Source of the DNA: Gemmatimonadales bacterium
GTDB taxonomy: Bacteria; Gemmatimonadota; Gemmatimonadetes; Palauibacterales; Palauibacteraceae
NCBI GenBank assembly: GCA_030608825.1
Contig: JAUWDL010000129.1
Location: 1 to 5,123, forward strand
Direction of reading: 5' to 3'
Length of the DNA stretch: 5,123 nucleotides
A program made the translations under genes and the position numbers. Positions 1 through 5,123 of this stretch are shown here, in pieces. The first letter of the stretch is position 1, and every line of letters begins with the position of its first letter. The notes beneath the pieces were generated by a model. It was not told the DNA's origin. It was given only the letters and a program-made list of their open reading frames with translations, and searched no databases.

Positions 1-617
1 ACCTCGGCCAGCAAGCGAGCGAAGAGCACGACCAGGCCCGGCTCGGCCTCCGGAAGCTTGACGAGGACTCCCGACCGGCAGAGCAGCGCTCTCATCACCC
101 CGGTGACGGCGACTCCGGGCACGTTGCCGGCCATGACCTGGAGCAGCAGAGGAGGCCCGGCTGCCCGCCGCTGACGGCCGGGCCCTGCCGGGCGGAATCC
201 GTCGAGCACGTCGGGATCTGCCAGCTCGGAACGCAACACGTCCCAGAGCGACTCTTCGGTCCAGACTCGACCCATCTCCAACAACGTCTCTCGTGCCAGC
301 GGCTCCGGCCATCCCAGCTCATCAGCGAGGGTTCGAACCGCGCCGCCCTCGGCGTCGGATGCGGAATCCACCAGCCGGCCCGCGGCGGCGGACACCGCCT
401 TAACCACCTGCGCGAGCGACCTCTCCCGACGTGCTTCGAGCGCCGCGACACGGACGTGATCGGCAACGCGAGCCGCGCCCGAAACCGTCAGCCTGGGTGA
501 ACGAAAGCGAAGGCCCGCGGCGGTAACGCCCTCGTACCATCCGGAGCTGTCCCTGGAGTCCGCGGGATCGAGCCCCGGCAGATGGAAGACCTTCTCGGGG
601 GAGATGCCTATCGTCAC
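1..617 (-). CDS. luxC: LuxC-type acyl-CoA / fatty-acid reductase, N-terminal part (runs off left edge)
   Basis: The frame is open from a GTG at 615-617 to the window edge: 205 complete codons with no stop, translated by hand. Residues 154-169 read GPPLLLQVMAGNVPGV, followed by a hydrophobic helix and LCRSGVLVKLPEAEP. This matches the glycine-rich GNVPG segment and the following 'V-K' stretch typical of the LuxC acyl-CoA reductase family (aldehyde dehydrogenase-like fold). The catalytic cysteine region lies outside the window. Family members reduce an acyl group, often delivered as an acyl-thioester on LuxE, to a fatty aldehyde with NADPH. The start is chosen because the GTG overlaps the TGA of the upstream luxE-like gene (GTGA, 614-617), implying translational coupling; a weak purine-rich stretch precedes it. 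No luciferase genes are visible, so a light-producing role is not implied. LuxC homologues occur in many non-luminous bacteria, and the substrate here is unknown. Confidence 0.88.
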   Translation of the reverse strand, partial: MTIGISPEKVFHLPGLDPADSRDSSGWYEGVTAAGLRFRSPRLTVSGAARVADHVRVAALEARRERSLAQVVKAVSAAAGRLVDSASDAEGGAVRTLADELGWPEPLARETLLEMGRVWTEESLWDVLRSELADPDVLDGFRPAGPGRQRRAAGPPLLLQVMAGNVPGVAVTGVMRALLCRSGVLVKLPEAEPGLVVLFARLLAE

Positions 618-1783
618 GGATCCGCCCTGCCGGCCTCTTGTGAGCGCAGCAACTCCTCCGTGGCCAGAGAGCAGCCTCGTGGCGGAGAGCCCTGCGCGCG
701 GCCGACCCATCGGACCACGCCGTCTTCCACCGCGCCGAGATCCTCCGTCAGCACGCTGCACACGCTCCACGCGTTCGCCAGATCGAAGTGCGCCAGAACG
801 CCGACCTCTCCATCCGGCAGCTCTTCCAGAGTCACGGGATCGAGCGCGCGGCTCCGCAACCAGGGAGGTCCGACCAGGGCCGCGGGTGACCCATAACGCT
901 GGGAGAGCAACTCCGTCATCCCGAACTCGTTGACGACGGCGTCGGGAGGCACGCCGAGGCAACGCTGGATGCGCTCCAGCAGATCCTCGCGAGCCGACGT
1001 CTTCAGGCCTTTCGAGCCTCCGGTGTCCATCACGAAGGAGCCGGCGGGCAGCTCGACCCCGAAGCCCGCGGCCTCGAGGCGTCGAGTCCATTCGTCGAAC
1101 GCCAGCGTAGTGCCGAAGAGGCCAACCGCCTCCTCCCCCGATGCGGCGGTGGCGGCGAAACGCTTCGCGTCCTGCCAGTGCACGCCATCCGGCGCCGTGA
1201 GGAAACGGGAAGAGGGCGCTCCGAACCGGCCGATCACCGCATCGGCCATCCACGAGAGCGAGGAGTGCGGGGCATCGGCGAAGGAGGGGACAAACGAGCC
1301 GATCGGAAGCCGCGTGGCCGTGTCGCCGATCGGAAGCGGGGCGGCCACATCACCGGTCGCGCGATGCAGCACGAAGCGAAAGAAGGAGGCCTCGAGCGAG
1401 GACCGGTAGAGCTCCGGATCACGCACGCGGTGGCGACCTCGGCGGCTCTCGCCTCGGCTGGTGCCGCTGGTTCGGAACTCGAGAGCGGCATCTCCGGGAT
1501 CGCCGACCACCAGCGAGATCTCCCGGAAGGCCGCCGTCGGCACGGCCGGGACCTCCCGCCAGCCGCCCACCTGGTCGCACTCGACGCCCAGCCGTCGGCA
1601 GTAGCGCCGATACGGCGCGTTGCCGGCTCGCTGGAGGGCGAAGGCGCGACGAGCTAGCTCGTCCACCCGTTCATCGGACCAGGCCCCGGCACTCTCCTCC
1701 CAGTGCCTGAACGCCTGCTTCAGCTCCTCGGAGAGAACGTCGAGCGCCGCCAGTGCGTCTTCTGCGGCTGCGGGATTCGCCAT
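614..1783 (-). CDS. luxE: LuxE-type acyl-protein synthetase (fatty-acid activating ligase)
   Basis: The 389-residue protein is close to the usual LuxE length. It is an ANL-type adenylating enzyme: the family activates a fatty acid with ATP and transfers it to its own cysteine for reduction by LuxC. Visible landmarks are VPAVPTAAFRE (78-88), the nucleotide-loop motif FRTSGTS (103-109), APHSSLSWM (171-179), LFGTTLAF (222-229), PAGSFVMDTGGSKG (246-259), the NEFGMTE motif (285-291), TEDLG (346-350) and GRA..RGCSL near the C-terminus. Cys371 in RGCSL sits where the acyl-carrying cysteine of luminous LuxE is expected (inference). The ATG is the first usable start after the in-frame stop that ends the PDZ gene; no GTG or TTG lies between, and no strong ribosome binding site is seen. 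It is coupled to luxC by a 4-bp overlap. The family call is firm; the substrate is unknown. Confidence 0.92.
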   Translation of the reverse strand: MANPAAAEDALAALDVLSEELKQAFRHWEESAGAWSDERVDELARRAFALQRAGNAPYRRYCRRLGVECDQVGGWREVPAVPTAAFREISLVVGDPGDAALEFRTSGTSRGESRRGRHRVRDPELYRSSLEASFFRFVLHRATGDVAAPLPIGDTATRLPIGSFVPSFADAPHSSLSWMADAVIGRFGAPSSRFLTAPDGVHWQDAKRFAATAASGEEAVGLFGTTLAFDEWTRRLEAAGFGVELPAGSFVMDTGGSKGLKTSAREDLLERIQRCLGVPPDAVVNEFGMTELLSQRYGSPAALVGPPWLRSRALDPVTLEELPDGEVGVLAHFDLANAWSVCSVLTEDLGAVEDGVVRWVGRAQGSPPRGCSLATEELLRSQEAGRADP

Positions 1784-1831
1784 GCAGGCAAGATCTGCCC
1801 GGTCATGCGGTCGCGACAGAGGGCGATTCGG

Positions 1832-3043
1832 CTATTCGTCGAGGGTGCCCGTCAGGACCTCTCCGTTCCGGACCCACTTCACCATGACGCTCTCCTCGCC
1901 GGGCTGGACGAGAGCCGCCCGAAGGTCTGAGATCTCGTTGCACTCGGCGCCCGCAACCTCAGTGACCACGTCGCCGCGGCGGAGACCGATTTCCCAGGCC
2001 GGCGTTCCGGAAATCACGCGCAGAACCAACAAGCCCTGCTCCAGGCCGTCGTGGTGGAGATCTGGCCCCAGCGGCTCGAACTCCGCGCCCGCTATTCGCC
2101 GCGTAGCCTCGACCAGATGGGCCGGCGGTGCGTAGCGGACCCTCGCCGAGGTTCGATAGGCCTGCCTGGCCTTCCTTACCTCCGCGAGCTTCACGCGGGC
2201 CTCGGCCAGCACGGAATCGCGCAGTGCCGCCATCTCGGGACCCAGCTCCGCCTTCACCCGACCCCAGAACCTCGCCTGCTCCCGGGCGCTCACCGCCGCC
2301 TCTTCCTGGACATGCTCCATATGCTGCTCGAGCTCCCGGAGCTCGATGTTGAGCTTCTTGAGGGCTACCTCGACCTGACCCTCCCCTTCCTCGGCGAGGA
2401 TCTGGACTCGCCAGCCATCCTCGCTCGGGACAATCACGACGAATCTCTCGTCATCGCTCCGATACACCCAGCTGGAGCCTTCCGGCGAACCCTCGGACTC
2501 GATGATGATCGGAACCTTCACCTCCACCAGGTCGCCATCGGCCGACGTCCACGTCCGAACGCTCGGTCGGGCCTTCACGTGCATCGGCTTCGACGGACGT
2601 GGCTGCGGCACGACCTCGATCGCGACCGGCCGTCCACCCCGAGTGACCTCGATGGCCACCGGCTTCCCGACCTCCATGCCGTCGAGACCAGCACGAAACT
2701 CGCGGCTCTCCGGCGTGGCCTCGTCCAGCGACACGAGGATGTCGCCGACCTCGATCCCGGCCGCCTCGGCCGGGCTCCCGACGACGACGGAGCTGATGAG
2801 GACGATGACCCGGCACTCGTCCTCCGCGTCGGAGCGGCACTCCTGCCGGGTCTCGAGTCCGACCCCGAGCCACGGCTTGCCGTCCTGCCGAACGGCGGGC
2901 GCCTGCCTGGGCGCGTACTCTCGTGCGCTCGGAGGATCCTCGGGCGACGGCTGCTGCGCGCGAAGGGTTCCCGAGCCTGCCAGGGCCGGAATCACTCCCA
3001 GCCCGATCGCGACCCCGCACAGCGCGAAGGTCGACTTCAGCAT
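1832..3043 (-). CDS. Exported protein with two PDZ domains and a central coiled coil, no protease domain
   Basis: The protein has 403 residues. Residues 1-29 form a signal peptide: K3, a hydrophobic core at about 5-22, and a likely signal peptidase I site near LRAQQ (27-31). A proline-rich linker leads to PDZ1 (about 58-147: WLGVGLE, then SPAEAAGIEVGDILVSLD). Next come a beta-rich segment (about 160-220) and a charged helical, probably coiled-coil segment (about 225-297). PDZ2 (about 316-402) contains GTPAWEIGLRRGDVVTEVAG. There is no trypsin-like or metalloprotease domain, so this is not DegP, DegS or RseP itself. It follows the anti-sigma gene by 50 bp, so a role in sensing or presenting misfolded periplasmic peptides to the sigma/anti-sigma pair is plausible but inferred. 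Cys69 and Cys77 flank the loop between the first strands of PDZ1 and could form a disulfide. The domain call is firm; the role is unknown. Confidence 0.85.
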   Translation of the reverse strand: MLKSTFALCGVAIGLGVIPALAGSGTLRAQQPSPEDPPSAREYAPRQAPAVRQDGKPWLGVGLETRQECRSDAEDECRVIVLISSVVVGSPAEAAGIEVGDILVSLDEATPESREFRAGLDGMEVGKPVAIEVTRGGRPVAIEVVPQPRPSKPMHVKARPSVRTWTSADGDLVEVKVPIIIESEGSPEGSSWVYRSDDERFVVIVPSEDGWRVQILAEEGEGQVEVALKKLNIELRELEQHMEHVQEEAAVSAREQARFWGRVKAELGPEMAALRDSVLAEARVKLAEVRKARQAYRTSARVRYAPPAHLVEATRRIAGAEFEPLGPDLHHDGLEQGLLVLRVISGTPAWEIGLRRGDVVTEVAGAECNEISDLRAALVQPGEESVMVKWVRNGEVLTGTLDE

Positions 3044-3068
3044 CGATCTAACATCCGTTCCACGTCTC

Positions 3069-3096
3069 TTTGTCCATATCTATTTGTCCATATCTA
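3069..3096. repeat. Perfect 14-bp tandem duplication, two copies
   Basis: The unit tttgtccatatcta occurs twice head to tail at 3069-3082 and 3083-3096, with no mismatch. It is AT-rich within GC-rich surroundings and fills over half of the gap between the anti-sigma and PDZ genes. The right-hand copy supplies the TAG stop of the anti-sigma gene (3094-3096). Each copy carries an ATG on the minus strand opening a tiny frame (MDK-stop, and a nine-codon frame starting MDKE). It could be a slippage duplication or a paired protein-binding site; nothing here decides between them. Confidence 0.85.
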
Positions 3097-3795
3097 TCTG
3101 TACTCCAGCCCCGCCAGGCGAACGGCTCCCTCGAGGCCGGAGGCCATGTCGTCCCGCTCCTCGATCAGCTCGAAGAGAAGGTTGTTGATCGCCGGATCCG
3201 TCGGGGAGGTCACGAGCGCCTCGCGAGAGGCCATGATGAGCGCATCCAGCCGCGCGAGATGCGCCGTCGCGGCCGCGGGATCCGCGATGAGATCTCCGGA
3301 GCTCGCCGGTCGCGCTCTCAGGCTCTCGAGCTGGGCAACGGCTTCGTAGTACTGACCCGAAAGGAAGGGAGACGCTGTCTCGGGGCCGCTCGCAACCGCC
3401 TCCCCCACGTACTGGAGCCCCTCGCTCCCGGCCACCTGTGTGGCATCGCGAGACGGACCGCCGGTGAGCACGAGGCCGGCCGCAATACCGCCCGCGAAGA
3501 CGAGCATCGCCGCCGCCGCCTGGACCGGCCAACCCGTGAAGAGGCCCGCCCGCCTCAAGAAGAGCACACCCCTTTCCCGCGGAAGCTTCGCCTCTATCCG
3601 CTCCCATTCGTCGGCCGGCGGCTGCATCTCCCCGAGACCCGAGAGCGCCATGAGCATTCGGCGCATCCGCGAATGCTCCAAGCCACACGCTTCGCAGGCA
3701 GCCAGGTGAGCCGCCGACTCCGCGTGCTCCTCCGGCTCTTCGAGCAGTGCCGAGATCATCTCGAGCGTGAGGTGCTCTGACTTCGTTTCACTCAT
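3094..3795 (-). CDS. Membrane-anchored anti-sigma factor with zinc-binding (zf-HC2/ZAS-type) motif
   Basis: The protein has 233 residues when started at the ATG at 3793-3795, which overlaps the sigma factor TGA (ATGA, 3792-3795). The frame is open further upstream to 4140, but that extension lies antiparallel to nothing useful and reads in another frame through the sigma gene, so it is discarded. The N-terminal cytoplasmic domain holds H30-x3-C34-x2-C37, the zinc motif of ZAS-family anti-sigma factors that bind ECF sigma factors. A basic stretch (R73, R75, R81, R82) precedes one membrane helix at about 89-111 (WPVQAAAAMLVFAGGIAAGL). The roughly 120-residue extracytoplasmic tail is helical in character (LARLDALIMASREAL at about 180-195; LLFELIEERDDM further on) and matches no sensor domain I can name. 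It is expected to hold the adjacent sigma factor at the membrane and release it on an envelope signal. Confidence is high for the role and low for the signal. Confidence 0.9.
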   Translation of the reverse strand: MSETKSEHLTLEMISALLEEPEEHAESAAHLAACEACGLEHSRMRRMLMALSGLGEMQPPADEWERIEAKLPRERGVLFLRRAGLFTGWPVQAAAAMLVFAGGIAAGLVLTGGPSRDATQVAGSEGLQYVGEAVASGPETASPFLSGQYYEAVAQLESLRARPASSGDLIADPAAATAHLARLDALIMASREALVTSPTDPAINNLLFELIEERDDMASGLEGAVRLAGLEYR

Positions 3796-4382
3796 TGCAG
3801 GCTGTTCCCCGCTTCGCTGGCGACGGAGGTCGGTGCGATCAGCTCGCGCATTCGCGCCCTCGCCTTGTGTAGCTGTGACTTGGAAGTACCGGACGCGATG
3901 CCCAGCGACTCCGCGATCTCTTCGTGTGTCCAGCCTTCGACATCGTGCAGAACGAGCACGCGTCTGTATCCCTGTGGCATTCTGTCCAGCGCCTCCGTCA
4001 ACATCCGACGGCTGATCACCGCGTCGTCGGATGGCTTCTCGTAGGAGCGCATCCCCACCGCCGAACGCTCGACGTCCGGCCTCTTCGTTCGCCGCCGAAG
4101 CCGGTTCAACGCCACGTTCGTCGCCAGGCGGTGGATCCACGTCCCGAACGCCGCGTCTCCGCGATAGAGGTGAAGGCGCTCAAACGCCCTCACCCACGCG
4201 TCCTGCGACAGATCCGCCGCCAAATCGTCATCCCCCGCCAGTCGCCTGACAACGGCGTACACGCGCCGCGAATGAGCCTCGTACAGGTGACTCATCGCGA
4301 TCCGGTCGCCGGCCTTGGCGCGGTCTACGAGTGCCCGCTCTTCCACCCGAGTCCTTTTCTGTTGTCCGCTCTTTCGACGCAT
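3792..4382 (-). CDS. ECF-family RNA polymerase sigma factor (sigma-70 group 4, RpoE-like)
   Basis: The 196-residue length is usual for ECF sigma factors. Region 2 spans about 28-98, with LYEAHSRRVYAVVRRL (33-48), DLSQDAWVRAF (57-67) for core binding and -10 recognition, and FGTWIHRLATNVALNRLRRR (79-98). A short linker leads to region 4 (about 127-181): LDRMPQGYRRVLVLHDVEGW, then the helix-turn-helix HEEIAESLGIASGTSKSQLHKARARMRE (153-180), which recognises the -35 element. There is no regulatory C-terminal extension. The ATG at 4380-4382 has no clear ribosome binding site; a GTG at codon 13 is a possible alternative. The stop overlaps the start of the anti-sigma gene, the usual arrangement for a sigma factor and its cognate inhibitor. 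ECF sigma factors often transcribe their own operon, but no convincing GGAAC-type -35 with a matching -10 was found upstream. Confidence 0.95.
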   Translation of the reverse strand: MRRKSGQQKRTRVEERALVDRAKAGDRIAMSHLYEAHSRRVYAVVRRLAGDDDLAADLSQDAWVRAFERLHLYRGDAAFGTWIHRLATNVALNRLRRRTKRPDVERSAVGMRSYEKPSDDAVISRRMLTEALDRMPQGYRRVLVLHDVEGWTHEEIAESLGIASGTSKSQLHKARARMRELIAPTSVASEAGNSLQ

Positions 4383-4428
4383 GGCGGTGGCCGATGGTTG
4401 CCCGAGAATCCCTGGCGAAACGGGGGCT

Positions 4429-4737
4429 TCATTCCTGGGGAGAACCCGGCTCGACGCGCTCGGGGATCCGGCCGCGGCTCTCGGGGGTCGCCTCGATGAG
4501 CGACTCCGTGAAGCTCTGCCGCTCCTCCAGCAGCCGCATACGCTCGGAAATAGTGGCCATTGCAGAGGTTAGGTGCTCCAAGTCGTTCGCCGTGCGTCCT
4601 TCCCGGCGGTCCTTCAGCATCTGCTCCAGCAGGGCCGCGCCCTGTTTGGAAAGCGGCTTGAGCAGGATGACGGCCCCGATCATCAAGATGACCGTGACCG
4701 TGACGATCATCGGCACCAGTAGCTCGAGTGCCTCCAT
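4429..4737 (-). CDS. Small single-pass membrane protein with cytoplasmic coiled coil, PspB-like architecture
   Basis: The protein has 102 residues from the ATG at 4735-4737. That start is chosen over an in-frame ATG at 4792-4794 because a strong Shine-Dalgarno (GGAGAGG) lies 8 bases before it, and the upstream extension (MCWCTCVGFSG...) looks non-coding. A short N-terminus leads into one membrane helix (about 6-26, LLVPMIVTVTVILMIGAVILL), then KPLSKQG and a charged helical segment, DLEHLTSAMATISERMRLLEE (52-72), likely a coiled coil reaching about residue 82, and a polar tail. Helix plus cytoplasmic 'M-x-E-R-x-x-x-L-E' coil resembles phage-shock protein PspB, which is shorter (about 75 residues); the similarity is by eye and could be convergent. 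It lies 46 bp before the sigma gene and is probably co-transcribed, so a link to membrane stress is reasonable but unproven. Confidence 0.72.
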   Translation of the reverse strand: MEALELLVPMIVTVTVILMIGAVILLKPLSKQGAALLEQMLKDRREGRTANDLEHLTSAMATISERMRLLEERQSFTESLIEATPESRGRIPERVEPGSPQE

Positions 4738-4745
4738 TATCGAGT

Positions 4746-4752
4746 CCTCTCC
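4746..4752 (-). promoter_or_regulatory. Strong Shine-Dalgarno of the PspB-like gene
   Basis: The minus strand reads GGAGAGG followed by an 8-base spacer (ACTCGATA) and ATG at 4735-4737. This decides the start of the small membrane protein. It is the only strong ribosome binding site in the window; the other genes have weak or no SD, or start by 4-bp overlap. Confidence 0.8.
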
Positions 4753-4771
4753 AGATGAGTCACCAGAAAAG

Positions 4772-4797
4772 CCAACACAAGTACACCAGCACAAATA
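4772..4797. repeat. Imperfect 12-bp direct repeat, 14-bp period
   Basis: ccaacacaagta (4772-4783) and ccagcacaaata (4786-4797) differ at 2 of 12 positions and start 14 bp apart. A looser third match (ccagaaaag, from 4763) precedes them. They lie in the putative promoter gap and could be a regulator site or chance in a low-complexity CA-rich stretch. Confidence 0.45.
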
Positions 4798-4819
4798 TGG
4801 CAGGTGTGGCCCCTACCCT

Positions 4820-5123
4820 CTACGGGGCGTGGGGGGCCGAGGAGTCATCGGGGAGCTGAGCCCAGGCGGTGAGCCGGGGAGCCACGGCAAACGCGATCCA
4901 GGCGATCACGAGCCCTGCCGCGGCGTCGATCGCGTAGTGAAAGCCTAACCAGACGGTGCTGAGCACGAGGGTCACCACTGGGACGGCGGCCAGGAAGAAG
5001 CCGCGATTGGCCTCCCGTGCGGCCGCGAACCAGGCGGCGCACGTCCCGGCGACGTGCGAGCTCGGGAACGCCGTGCCCTTTGATGAGCCGCCTGCGAGCA
5101 GATCGCTCGTGAACTGGTAGATG
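4820..5123 (-). CDS. PAP2-superfamily membrane phosphatase/phosphotransferase, C-terminal part (runs off right edge)
   Basis: The frame is open from the right edge to the TAG at 4820-4822, giving 100 complete C-terminal codons translated by hand. It contains AFPSSHVAG, the second PAP2 signature (PSGH-like, with the catalytic-site histidine), then a membrane helix (FFLAAVPVVTLVLSTVW), and STVWLGFHYAIDAAAG, the third signature with the nucleophilic histidine and its supporting aspartate. A further hydrophobic helix (LVIAWIAFAV) and a short polar tail end the protein. The canonical third motif is S-R-x5-H-x3-D; here the arginine is threonine, a pattern recalled for the PAP2_3/Aur1-like inositol phosphotransferase branch. 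The family acts on lipid phosphates or transfers phospho-headgroups at the membrane. The first signature and the N-terminal helices are outside the window. It is on the same strand as the sigma module, 82 bp upstream of it. Confidence 0.85.
   Translation of the reverse strand, partial: IYQFTSDLLAGGSSKGTAFPSSHVAGTCAAWFAAAREANRGFFLAAVPVVTLVLSTVWLGFHYAIDAAAGLVIAWIAFAVAPRLTAWAQLPDDSSAPHAP

Larger units (their letters stand above)
4738..4819 (-). promoter_or_regulatory. Intergenic region, likely promoter/leader of the downstream gene set
   Basis: This 82-bp gap, the largest in the window, separates the PAP2 gene from the PspB-like gene. It is less GC-rich than the genes and, on the minus strand, GT-rich. 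It contains imperfect direct repeats and ends in a good Shine-Dalgarno. No sigma-70 or ECF promoter with both elements at correct spacing could be assigned, and no strong terminator hairpin for the PAP2 gene is evident. The promoter call rests on position only; the gap could equally be a read-through spacer. Confidence 0.3.

Noticed and set aside
95..466. Minus-strand 123-codon frame inside the luxC region
   Set aside because: It is out of frame with the convincing luxC reading frame, and its Arg/Trp/Ser-rich product has no family features.
1298..1337. 13-bp direct repeat (gccgatcggaagc) at 1298-1310 and 1325-1337
   Set aside because: It is in frame within luxE and simply encodes LPIG twice, nine codons apart; most likely a coding coincidence.
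3050..3060. GGAAC on the minus strand before the PDZ gene, resembling an ECF -35 element
   Set aside because: At normal spacing the -10 would fall inside the PDZ coding sequence, and no good -10 is present; five bases are expected by chance.
3048..3077. Nine-codon frame (MDKETWNGC) between the anti-sigma and PDZ genes as a leader peptide
   Set aside because: It arises from the repeat unit, has no ribosome binding site and no attenuator-like structure around it.
2051..3349. 432-codon plus-strand open frame
   Set aside because: It lies antisense to the PDZ and anti-sigma genes. Its protein is rich in Arg, Leu, Pro and His with no recognisable domain, as expected for an antisense shadow in GC-rich DNA.
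3796..4140. 115-codon upstream extension of the anti-sigma frame starting at 4140
   Set aside because: It runs through the sigma factor gene in another frame and its composition (Arg/Gly/Ala/Asp-rich) looks like a shadow; the coupled ATG at 3795 gives a clean N-terminus.
4383..4428. Possible terminator or promoter between the PspB-like and sigma genes
   Set aside because: No stable stem followed by a T-run and no two-element promoter could be found in these 46 bases.
4845..5042. Minus-strand 65-codon frame
   Set aside because: It is a shadow of the PAP2 frame, which carries both catalytic motifs.

Overview
The window is GC-rich, compactly coded bacterial chromosome with every supportable gene on the minus strand. 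Read in the direction of transcription (high to low coordinates) it holds: the C-terminal end of a PAP2-type membrane phosphatase/phosphotransferase (runs off the right edge), a small PspB-like membrane protein, an ECF sigma factor, its zinc-motif membrane anti-sigma factor, an exported protein with two PDZ domains, a LuxE-type acyl-protein synthetase, and the N-terminal 205 residues of a LuxC-type acyl-CoA/fatty-acid reductase (runs off the left edge). No RNA gene, mobile element, CRISPR array or origin was seen. No stretch above 300 bases lacks a gene; the largest gap is 82 bp.

The spacing suggests one long transcription unit. Sigma and anti-sigma overlap by 4 bp (ATGA), luxE and luxC overlap by 4 bp (GTGA), and the other gaps are 46 bp (PspB-like to sigma), 50 bp (anti-sigma to PDZ) and 47-48 bp (PDZ to luxE). 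The 82 bp between the PAP2 gene and the PspB-like gene is the most likely place for a promoter. It contains imperfect direct repeats and the only clear Shine-Dalgarno sequence in the window. Most other starts lack a strong ribosome binding site.

Functionally, the middle of the window looks like an envelope-sensing regulatory module. A cytoplasmic ECF sigma factor is held by a single-pass anti-sigma factor with an H-x3-C-x2-C motif and a roughly 120-residue extracytoplasmic tail. It is followed by an exported two-PDZ protein with no protease domain, and preceded by a small membrane protein with a cytoplasmic coiled coil. Downstream, LuxE would activate a fatty acid and LuxC would reduce it to an aldehyde. 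No luxA/luxB is visible, so bioluminescence is not implied. The acyl substrate and the use of the aldehyde are unknown.

The organism cannot be named from the sequence alone. High GC, weak Shine-Dalgarno sequences, and the style of the sigma/anti-sigma/PDZ proteins are reminiscent of Gemmatimonadota or a similar soil or marine phylum. This is a low-confidence impression from memory.
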